IMG/VR virus record: IMGVR_UViG_3300007509_000058
Location: 1 to 25,184 of that record
DNA: 25,184 nt
Reading direction: 5' to 3' (one strand)
Source: a virus
The translations under genes were made by a program, and so were the position numbers. Positions 5,032 through 12,608 of this stretch are shown here, piece by piece (within the stretch, counting starts at the first letter, position 1; each line of letters opens with the position of its first letter). The notes beneath the pieces were generated by a model that was given only the letters and a program-made list of their open reading frames with translations, was not told where the DNA came from and searched no databases.

Positions 5032-6215
5032 AATTTTAATTCCTTCATTTCTCCAAGATTCTTTCCAGCGGAGACATTAACCTTGAACACATCATAACGC
5101 GTTTTCTTGAATATGTCAAGCAAATTCAACAATTCATATCGATCCTCTGCGGCGAGGTCAATATACACAGCGTCGTGAATAAGAAATGCGATGTGGCTTT
5201 TTCTCCCCTTCAAAAGCTCGTAGACCTTATAAGCCTGCTCATGCACCATATCAATTGTGGTGCTCTGAACGATGTAGTTGAGCGCATGATGCTCATCTAC
5301 ATTCTCTATTATTCTACCATAATCTGTCTTAATTTTACAGCCATCCCAGTATTTATTTCGCACTAAATCCTTGTTGTAGAGGCGCTCTAAGTCCTTGTTT
5401 TCATTGTTAGAATACAACCAAGCGAAGGTTTTCACTTTGGCTTCTTCGCGGCTGAGTTCACCATCGAAAACGTTCTTGACATTCCAATTATGGATGTCGT
5501 TCTTAGGTTGCTCAGCACCCGTTAGTGCCAGGAGCACCCTCAACTCTGCCGCGTTGAAATCAAGTTCAATAAGGTAGTCGTTCTTTGGCTCGATGCAAGC
5601 CCTAAACTCTTTGTTCATCGTGAGAATCGGGAGGGTGTTTGGATTTGTCGATAGGCGACCGGTAACTGTCCCCCATGGGTTATAGTCAAAGACGTTCTTG
5701 ACGGTTTGCAATGTGCGGTGAAAGTTCTGACCGCGGACACTACTCAAAAGATGCTTAATTGGACCAACGTCGATGCTAACGGTCTGTGAACGGATGCTAG
5801 AGAGCATTTCCACGAGGTTGTACATAAACTCATAGTTCTCTGGTCTGGGGTGGGTCTCTAAAACGTGTTTGGTGATCTTATTCTTGGCCGCAAGATACTC
5901 ATAAAGGAAGTATTCGGGCAATACATCATAAAAACAATTATGCGCCAACGAAAGGTGTGCCGTGTTAAAGGACTTGAGACACGCTCTAAGCGTTTTCTTG
6001 ATGCGGGACCACTCCTCCTTCATCTCCTCAGGACAAACGTCTGTGAGAGCCGCTCCGTGGCTGTAAATACGTCCCAGCTCATAATGTCTCCCCGGGAGAT
6101 GCGAGGAATATTCCCAAGTGCTCCCCTCCGAAGGAAGAATTGGGGTTGGGTTAATAATGTTGGCGGAATAAAATCCGATGCAATCTCTCTTGTTGTCTAA
6201 AAGCTGGAATAACAA
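5028..6215 (-). CDS. polA: Family A DNA polymerase, polymerase domain only
   Basis: The 395-aa protein replicates the phage DNA. Visible motifs: TGRLST-NPN (185-193) of the thumb/palm; motif A DFNAAELRVL (219-228) with catalytic D219 and E224; motif B R256-x3-K260-x3-F264-x3-Y268 of the O helix; the YIVQSTTIDM helix (314-323); motif C IHDAVYID (346-353) with D348. The usual Glu after that Asp (HDE) is Ala. There is no 3'-5' exonuclease domain; only about 180 residues precede the palm. Proofreading would need a separate protein, as in phage RM378. The start is TTG at 6215, fixed by AGGAGA five bases upstream. The upstream neighbour is a structural-region gene, so replication genes follow directly on tail genes. 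Confidence 0.9.
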   Translation of the reverse strand: MLFQLLDNKRDCIGFYSANIINPTPILPSEGSTWEYSSHLPGRHYELGRIYSHGAALTDVCPEEMKEEWSRIKKTLRACLKSFNTAHLSLAHNCFYDVLPEYFLYEYLAAKNKITKHVLETHPRPENYEFMYNLVEMLSSIRSQTVSIDVGPIKHLLSSVRGQNFHRTLQTVKNVFDYNPWGTVTGRLSTNPNTLPILTMNKEFRACIEPKNDYLIELDFNAAELRVLLALTGAEQPKNDIHNWNVKNVFDGELSREEAKVKTFAWLYSNNENKDLERLYNKDLVRNKYWDGCKIKTDYGRIIENVDEHHALNYIVQSTTIDMVHEQAYKVYELLKGRKSHIAFLIHDAVYIDLAAEDRYELLNLLDIFKKTRYDVFKVNVSAGKNLGEMKELKL

Positions 6216-6219
6216 GATG

Positions 6220-6225
6220 TCTCCT
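6220..6225 (-). promoter_or_regulatory. Strong RBS that fixes a TTG start of polA
   Basis: AGGAGA overlaps the TAG stop of the 460-aa gene and lies 4 nt before the TTG at 6215. No in-frame ATG nearby has a comparable site. The stop/SD overlap suggests reinitiation coupling at a weak start codon, which would keep polymerase yield low. Confidence 0.6.
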
Positions 6226-7606
6226 AGTAGAGCTGGCGTAAGCTAGCATTTTCTACTAGTATTGTATCACCTAGGGTGCGATTGTCAAGTGCAAAATTAA
6301 CTCCGTTTTTGAACTGGAGATCCATGGCGCCGTAATCGTAGATATAATCGCGAAAGACTGTGTTCACGTAATCTGCTACATTCTGGAGGGGCGACAGTGT
6401 CTGATTCGGTCTCACAGAGTATACCTCATATGCTGTCATCTTTACACTCTTGAGCTTGGGGGGTGCCAATGGGGCGTTAACCTCAGTTTGGCGCAGATCG
6501 ACGTACAAGTCGATTAGCATCCTGGTGGGCAACGTATCTGCCGGCGCAGTACCGTCGATAACCTGTTGTGCTGTGGCACCTAGCGGCGCGCGAGGGACGG
6601 TCTTGATTGGGCAGGTGCTGTTAATTAGTTCAATCGGCGTATCCGGTAATGCCATCCCGCGGATTCCGAATGCGTCATCTTCATAACGTGGAGACATTTT
6701 TAAAAGCTTTAAATAAGAATTAACTAATATATTAATCAAATCATTAAAATCTGTCAAGTGTGTTTTGTTATAAAAAGTGCTAAAGAATGTGTCTTTGCTA
6801 ATAGCAGTTCCGTCACTTAACATTATATTCTTTAATCCCGTATCCATAAAGGCACTTGAGAATAAATCGGCTGTTAAAACCCACGGCATATCTTTATTGA
6901 CTGTAAATCCATACTTTTTTGCACACCTTCTATAGAACTCGAAGTTGGGATCGCTTATGAATTTTTCATACTTCTCTCTATCATCGCCGGCATCATCTCC
7001 AGAAATTGAAATGCTGATGCCTGATGTAAAGATGCTTACCTTATTTGATAATAAATAATTTGTTTTTGTAATTGGTGTCAGGGTGGCAACTGTTAATAGG
7101 TAGTTCTGGTATGCCTTCAAAAATGTGGGGAAGTCTTTAATCTCGGATGCTATCTTCCCTTTGAGGGATCGAACAAATGCATTACATAAACTTTGAGCAA
7201 ACACTGCATAGCGTGAGTCGGGTGAGTCAAATCCTTTATACGCTTTCATTTCAAGCAACCGTGGATTTCCTGTACGCACAACGGCGCCGACAGTGTTAGC
7301 TTTGGCCATATGTCGCACGAACTTCTCAAATGCGACGACGGCAACATTCAGCGCAGAGACACGCACACCAGCAGAAGATGGTATTGATTTCAAATTTTCA
7401 GTTCCCGGCAAAATAGAATTCTGGAATTGGTCGAGGCGCCCATATAACAGTTTATTATACCATACATCGAGGGGTGGTGGGAAGGTAGAAGGATATATTT
7501 TTTCTTTATATAAAGATCGCTGATAAAAGAGTGCCTTCGAGGACATAGAGTTGCGCCCTCGTGGGTTTGTTAAATCGGCGATTGGATAGTTGAAAGTGTC
7601 GGTCAT
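6224..7606 (-). CDS. Unidentified protein at the tail/replication junction
   Basis: The 460-aa product shows no motif I know. It is mixed alpha/beta with many Tyr, Phe and Asn residues, no membrane segment and no signal peptide. A Ser/Ile-rich stretch (about 190-206, ending SGISISISG) is followed by an acidic patch. A Pro-rich linker (LAPPKLKSV) leads to a C-terminal part with YSVRPNQTLSPLQNVADYV. Its ATG is two bases after the hub stop and its stop abuts the polA ribosome binding site. Placement after the hub suggests a baseplate or other virion part, but a replication role is not excluded. Its middle (about 6690-7110) is clearly more A+T-rich than the genes around it. Confidence 0.6.
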   Translation of the reverse strand: MTDTFNYPIADLTNPRGRNSMSSKALFYQRSLYKEKIYPSTFPPPLDVWYNKLLYGRLDQFQNSILPGTENLKSIPSSAGVRVSALNVAVVAFEKFVRHMAKANTVGAVVRTGNPRLLEMKAYKGFDSPDSRYAVFAQSLCNAFVRSLKGKIASEIKDFPTFLKAYQNYLLTVATLTPITKTNYLLSNKVSIFTSGISISISGDDAGDDREKYEKFISDPNFEFYRRCAKKYGFTVNKDMPWVLTADLFSSAFMDTGLKNIMLSDGTAISKDTFFSTFYNKTHLTDFNDLINILVNSYLKLLKMSPRYEDDAFGIRGMALPDTPIELINSTCPIKTVPRAPLGATAQQVIDGTAPADTLPTRMLIDLYVDLRQTEVNAPLAPPKLKSVKMTAYEVYSVRPNQTLSPLQNVADYVNTVFRDYIYDYGAMDLQFKNGVNFALDNRTLGDTILVENASLRQLY

Positions 7607-7608
7607 AG

Positions 7609-10600
7609 CTATAGAAATCGTCCTGCCGCGGCAGCGGCTTCATCAGCGCGCAGCTTGTCGCTATATCTGTTCCCTTCCTCCGTCGCTGTCGCGAGGTCTT
7701 CCCCTTCCGCGAGCAGTTCTTCCGTTTTTGCCTCGCCTAAAGATTGGTTTATTTCTTCTTGCGAGCTGTGTATGTTGACCGCGCCGGTGGTGGTGTCGTC
7801 AGCGCGCTCGTTGGCATACAGCATCGACAGAAGCATGGGATTAACATGCGGCGCATCTAGTCGAGTCACGCCGCGGATCGGCACCACATCTGCTGTGCGT
7901 CCACCCATCTTTCTGAGTCCTTCTTGAAGTGCGGAGACCGACACTGTATACCCACTTGGGGATATCGTATGTTTCACACTTTTTATCATAAAATATCCCC
8001 CCAAGCCCAATAAAGTCGCCACTCTTTCGTCTGTATTAATGGCAGTTGGCCAAATATAAATATACTGACCATTCTTAAATAAGGTGTTCCCTACTAATTC
8101 TAAATTGGCACTATAAAGTTCTCTTAATTGAGCGGCGCCGAGGTTGCCTTCTTTTTGAATCTTTGCTTCGCGGAGATACTGCTGATCTATGCGACTGAAA
8201 TTTATGCTTTTAACAAGACCAGTCGAAGAACCCAAATAATTATGATATATACCATCACGAATGTCTTGTCCGAAATCGCCAGACCTACTCTTTGGTTTTG
8301 CATCAGTGCTGTATAACACCAGCCCCTGAAGTATACTATATTTATTTTTATCAGCCGAATCGGTCGGCGCTATATCGCCGGTATCATCTAGGTTGCCTTT
8401 TGCTCTAGCTAGATCAATTACCGCGGCAGTCTCACCAGGTTTTAAAGTCCTAGCTGTGTTGCTGAAGCTGACTATAGATGTGTCAAATCGAGTTTTATTG
8501 TAGGCACGATTACCGAAGCACGTCTTACCCAGAGCCTCCGAAATCATTCCGCACATATCTTTTAAAAATCGTATCAAAAAATATGTATCCTTGCCTGGTT
8601 TGACCACGTTATCCTTAAACCATACATTGAAAACATCTAGTGATATTGGAATACTACCGATATTAATACGCCTCTTGATTGCACCATTACCATCCCAAGT
8701 AAAGTCATAGCCCGCGTCGCTGAGATCTTGTATGAGAGCCGCTTCATTGATATTATCTGCTGCAGCTAACTGCCGCGGGTTTGAAGCCTGGAATAGCAAC
8801 AGAGGATTGATAATATCAATCTCCCCAAAGAACGTCATATAATCTAGCACCCCATCACCATCAGGGTCAAAGATGCTCTGATTTCGCCCCAGGATGGAAT
8901 CAATCAAATCGCCCAAATAGAAAAAAGGAATATAAATATTTTCGTGCCCTAGGGCGCCTTCTCCATGCTGCATCCAACTTGAATCAAAACTGCTATCCAT
9001 AGCCTCTGTGTCAATAGGCTCCCCTGTATTAATAGACTCGTTTACAAACTGAAGCATATCCTTGCCTTGAGCACCTGGTTTACTTTGATTGGGTGTAAGA
9101 GTTTCTTTAGGATCCAATAATCTATATCCTCTTTCAGCCGTGCTAGCTGACATTTTACGTCTGGCTTCAGCAGCTCTGCGTTTTTCGTCGTCTATCTCTC
9201 CTAGGCGTTCCAGCATAAGCTCCGCAGGGTTGACCTCAAGGGTTTGCATCTTTATAAATCCAGGTATAGGCTGCCCATGATCATTTCTTCCATAGAGGGG
9301 GTTTAAAAATCTCTTATACTTTTTTAGCCTATCCTCGTTTTCAATCTTTTTCTTCTCTGCTAAGAGTTCTTTTTTTTCTTTCGGCTTCATACACTCCCAA
9401 TTCTTATTCCAACGTTTCAGGCGGGCACCATGTCCACCCAAGATATCTGCCTGGGGGGATACCAAGATTCCAGTCAACGCTGCTTTATACTCGATTGAAA
9501 GTTCTATTGACCCATCCTGCTTAAACTGCAGATTATGACGCGTCTGTTGTAAAAACAATGAAATACGTGTCGAGCGTAAAGCCCTACGTAATTTTTGAAT
9601 GTCCTTAAGCTCGATGCCACTATCCGGAGCCAAAAGATCCTCTAGATTAGGCGGGGTCGACCACCCGGCAACCACTTTTATGCGGTAGGTTTCTCCAGCA
9701 TGTGCGCCTTGCGAAAACTGGGATTTAATATCATCAACGTTTGTAGCACTGTTGGCATTAGCATCCCGGGGATCGCATCCTGCCTCATCCCGAATTTTCT
9801 TAAACGATGGGGGTGATATCAATAGGTCAAGGGGACTTGGTTTACTGCGTCCGGCGGCCATGGAGCCCTGGAATAGATCCTGTACACTCTGAAAGTAAAA
9901 TGTCAAATTAGCAGAAATGTTATTCTCTACAGTTTCAGGCTGCATACCGTCAAGGCTCCATGTAAAGCTCTTTAATCCGTACCCAGAGAAGCGACCTCCG
10001 CCTGATCGCAACATTCCAGAAATTTCCTCTGGATCTATGAAGTTGGGAATCTCCAACTCCTGTTGCCTTATGATACGAGTTGGATTTGTTTTATCATAAT
10101 CGACTCGATAAATTTTAATATGTGGAACCAGCAGCGCCTGAACATGCGGGGACAAATTTAATAACTGCCTAACAGCAGATGTTTTAGCACCGTGCTGTAT
10201 TTTAGAGATAGTGGTACCCGGGTCGCCGGAGAGGGGCACGATGTGCTGGTAATCTGCGTTTCTTTCTTGATAGGCTGATAGGGTATCTATGTTTTCCATT
10301 AAGAAACATTGATAATCAAAGGGTTTGATCTTGATCTTTTTTAGTTCGCTGATCTCGGCAGCTTTGTCTATAGTGCCATATCCAACCGATGAGGGTGAGA
10401 CGGCGTCTAAGACCTCGCTCTCTACCTGCACCCCCTTGAGATTCTTGGCGAGCGTGTTAAGCACTTCTTGGTATAATTCTTTATATCTAGGGTGGTTCTT
10501 AAATGTCGCCACATGCATATCAGACAAAGCCTTATATACGTCGTTCTGGATCGGTTGGCTCGTGGCGCTAGTGCGGATAAGAACTTTCGAGTAGTCGACA

Positions 10601-11214
10601 CCAACTACATCTTCAAAGCGAGGAGCGTTGAGGGGGCCCGTGGCGATGAGAACTTCCTTGGTCTCGCTAACGAGCCTCAGTACTACAGGATTGGATTCAT
10701 CGTCGCCGAGGACGCGCTGGAGATCAACTGGTCGCAACTGACCCGAGGATCCTGCCAAACTGTTTCGATATGCAATTGCCAATAATTGAATATCTTTTAC
10801 ATATTGTAGCTTGGTGAGGCTCTCGATCCCTTCGGACGCGATCGCGTATTTCAAATTAAGTATCTGGCGATTGTCGAGCTTTTTTATCGCCTTCTTGAAA
10901 TCTGAAGAATTCTCTGCATAAAACCCTCCGTGCAGTTTTGCGGCAGTTTCAATCGCGCCGGCATCTTTAAAAACGTAGAACTGCTCGTCGCCGGTTCCTT
11001 TAGAATCTGGAAAGAAAACGGGCACCTTCATCAGCTCTTGAAGGACCTCCTTGTTGGTGTCAATGTTATTTAAGTCATCATTGAGATCCCGATCGTCATG
11101 AGCATCATTAAATATATTTATAATATCTTTAAATATCAGTTCCTTTGTCAGGATCTCGACTACGCCATGCCAGTTCTCTATAGCATCGTTAAGATTGTAG
11201 GTGTTAGAGCTCAT
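7609..11214 (-). CDS. Large baseplate hub-type structural protein
   Basis: At 1201 aa this is the largest protein here. The C-terminal region (about 1010-1135) resembles the end of gpD/gp27-type hub proteins. A strand GNTLFKNGQYIYIWP is followed by LGLGGYFMIKSVKHTISPSGYTVSVSA, the pattern of the closing domain that rings the spike. A Lys/Glu-rich coiled-coil stretch lies near 600-640 and again near 670-690. An EF-hand-like loop DPDGDGVLDYMT (783-794) offers Asp ligands for calcium. The tail end is Ala-rich (RADEAAAAAGRFL). It follows the LysM wedge gene after 17 nt. T4 gp27 is only 391 aa, so this protein must carry extra domains; parts may replace other hub or wedge proteins. General role fairly likely, exact equivalence unknown. 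Confidence 0.6.
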   Translation of the reverse strand: MSSNTYNLNDAIENWHGVVEILTKELIFKDIINIFNDAHDDRDLNDDLNNIDTNKEVLQELMKVPVFFPDSKGTGDEQFYVFKDAGAIETAAKLHGGFYAENSSDFKKAIKKLDNRQILNLKYAIASEGIESLTKLQYVKDIQLLAIAYRNSLAGSSGQLRPVDLQRVLGDDESNPVVLRLVSETKEVLIATGPLNAPRFEDVVGVDYSKVLIRTSATSQPIQNDVYKALSDMHVATFKNHPRYKELYQEVLNTLAKNLKGVQVESEVLDAVSPSSVGYGTIDKAAEISELKKIKIKPFDYQCFLMENIDTLSAYQERNADYQHIVPLSGDPGTTISKIQHGAKTSAVRQLLNLSPHVQALLVPHIKIYRVDYDKTNPTRIIRQQELEIPNFIDPEEISGMLRSGGGRFSGYGLKSFTWSLDGMQPETVENNISANLTFYFQSVQDLFQGSMAAGRSKPSPLDLLISPPSFKKIRDEAGCDPRDANANSATNVDDIKSQFSQGAHAGETYRIKVVAGWSTPPNLEDLLAPDSGIELKDIQKLRRALRSTRISLFLQQTRHNLQFKQDGSIELSIEYKAALTGILVSPQADILGGHGARLKRWNKNWECMKPKEKKELLAEKKKIENEDRLKKYKRFLNPLYGRNDHGQPIPGFIKMQTLEVNPAELMLERLGEIDDEKRRAAEARRKMSASTAERGYRLLDPKETLTPNQSKPGAQGKDMLQFVNESINTGEPIDTEAMDSSFDSSWMQHGEGALGHENIYIPFFYLGDLIDSILGRNQSIFDPDGDGVLDYMTFFGEIDIINPLLLFQASNPRQLAAADNINEAALIQDLSDAGYDFTWDGNGAIKRRINIGSIPISLDVFNVWFKDNVVKPGKDTYFLIRFLKDMCGMISEALGKTCFGNRAYNKTRFDTSIVSFSNTARTLKPGETAAVIDLARAKGNLDDTGDIAPTDSADKNKYSILQGLVLYSTDAKPKSRSGDFGQDIRDGIYHNYLGSSTGLVKSINFSRIDQQYLREAKIQKEGNLGAAQLRELYSANLELVGNTLFKNGQYIYIWPTAINTDERVATLLGLGGYFMIKSVKHTISPSGYTVSVSALQEGLRKMGGRTADVVPIRGVTRLDAPHVNPMLLSMLYANERADDTTTGAVNIHSSQEEINQSLGEAKTEELLAEGEDLATATEEGNRYSDKLRADEAAAAAGRFL

Positions 11215-11231
11215 TGTACAAACCCATCTTT

Positions 11232-11570
11232 CTAACTCTTGGTGACGCGAAGGACGTTGTTAAGGGGAAGTGGTATAATAACCACATCGCCAATACGTAC
11301 GCTGGCTTCGGTTGGAAGTTGGTTATATAATGCAATCACCCACCAATACTGGGGGTCGTCATAATAGCGAATTGCCAACTTATAAAACCTATCCCCTACT
11401 GACCATACATGGCGGATTCTTGTTAAGTCGCTGCGCTGGCGCGCGTTGGGTGCCAACATTCTGGATGTTCCATAATATCGGATAAAGGGAACTCCACGTT
11501 CTTCCAAGATATCCCGGTAAGATTCGTCTTCGTTTTTAAAGATTATGCGGTTGTCGTATCTATTTCCCAT
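11232..11570 (-). CDS. 53: LysM-domain baseplate protein, gp53-like
   Basis: The 112-aa protein ends in a LysM-like module (about 55-108): VWSVGDRFYKLAIRYYDDPQYWWVIALYN, then VRIGDVVIIPLP. The pattern 'GDR-lA-ryY-dp-yWWvIalyN' is typical of T4 gp53 (wedge) and related phage baseplate LysM proteins, which clamp baseplate parts rather than bind cell wall. The N-terminal 50 residues contain FIRYYGTSRML and are not diagnostic. T4 gp53 is 196 aa, so this is a short version. It lies between the tube-initiator candidate and the hub gene, as expected for a baseplate part. Gene symbol is by analogy. Confidence 0.65.
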   Translation of the reverse strand: MGNRYDNRIIFKNEDESYRDILEERGVPFIRYYGTSRMLAPNARQRSDLTRIRHVWSVGDRFYKLAIRYYDDPQYWWVIALYNQLPTEASVRIGDVVIIPLPLNNVLRVTKS

Positions 11571-11585
11571 GTGTTGTAGTTCCTA

Positions 11586-12593
11586 TTACTCGTCGATGAT
11601 CTCGCCGTCCGGACCGGAGTAGCTCTGGTCGACAACGACTTGTGATGCATCAGAAAAGGCCCGGTTAAGTTGCCCAATGTCTGCTGCGTTATCTGGGGCG
11701 TTGGCCAGGCGCCGTTCGGCATCACGCTGAAGCGTGAGAGCGCGCTGAGCATCGGATTCCCCCGCGTTGGCTGCTTGCTGGGCTATGGAATCAGGATCAG
11801 CCCCGGGGGATCCTGCGGGATCGCTAGCGGAATTGGTGTCGGGAGACTCAGCCAAAGTTGCAGGTTCCTCAAATCCAGCGTCAACGAATGGAAAACTGTT
11901 TTGAATCTCCTTTTTGCCTCCAAAAACAAATGATGAATTGAATCCCATCGCTCTCAGGGTCGCGGTAGGTGTAAAACTGGGTGCCCAGCCTACCAAGTGT
12001 GTATGCAAAACGGTAAAACTAAAATTCAAACTTACTTTTTTGGGAATATAATTCTTTATGCCCGCTATTGGGTTCCGGTTCCTAAAGGAGAGGCTACGGT
12101 TCTCAGGTATCGACGGTGTCATAAACCCACCCTCACCCATGTCGGGCTGATATGACAGACCGCCATTAATATAGCCAACGAGGCGGGAACCATTTGCATT
12201 AGAAATCAAATTCGTCCACTTAATTGACAAAAGTGGAGCGCCCTGAAGCACGTTCTGGATCGATGGGGTTTTGTTACTATATACAGGATATAAGAATTTC
12301 ATAAATTTGGCAATCTTTTGCAAGTTCTCCTGTCCGTGTTCTAAAGAATCGTTAACAACGTCGAATCCCAACGAGATGCTACGGCGCGTACCCTGGAAAG
12401 TAGAGAGAGGATCCATTCTGCCATATACCTGAGTCTCATTCCATTGTGAAGTGTAGTTATCCGAAAATGTAGTCACCCAACCTTCAAACTCCACCATCTC
12501 ACCGGTGGGGATGTGCTGGATTGATATTGTAAAGAACTCATTTGTTCGCAATGCTGGATATGCGTTGGTGGTTCCGGGGATATTGGTGCTCAT
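11586..12593 (-). CDS. Probable baseplate tube initiator (gp48/gp54-like)
   Basis: The 335-aa protein lies just after the tape measure gene. Its first about 235 residues look like a tail-tube-type fold with strands such as FFTISIQHIPTG, FEGWVTTFSDNYTSQW and TRRSISLGFDVV, and KVSLNFSFTVLHTHLVGW near 185. This resembles proteins that start tube polymerisation on the baseplate (gp48 and gp54 in T4). The last 100 residues are disordered: Ala/Asp/Ser/Pro-rich with QQAANAGESDAQRALTLQ, ending acidic. I infer the role from position and strand pattern, not from a decisive motif. Alternatives are another tube-fold baseplate protein. Confidence 0.55.
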   Translation of the reverse strand: MSTNIPGTTNAYPALRTNEFFTISIQHIPTGEMVEFEGWVTTFSDNYTSQWNETQVYGRMDPLSTFQGTRRSISLGFDVVNDSLEHGQENLQKIAKFMKFLYPVYSNKTPSIQNVLQGAPLLSIKWTNLISNANGSRLVGYINGGLSYQPDMGEGGFMTPSIPENRSLSFRNRNPIAGIKNYIPKKVSLNFSFTVLHTHLVGWAPSFTPTATLRAMGFNSSFVFGGKKEIQNSFPFVDAGFEEPATLAESPDTNSASDPAGSPGADPDSIAQQAANAGESDAQRALTLQRDAERRLANAPDNAADIGQLNRAFSDASQVVVDQSYSGPDGEIIDE

Positions 12594-12608
12594 GATTTCC
12601 GATACTCC

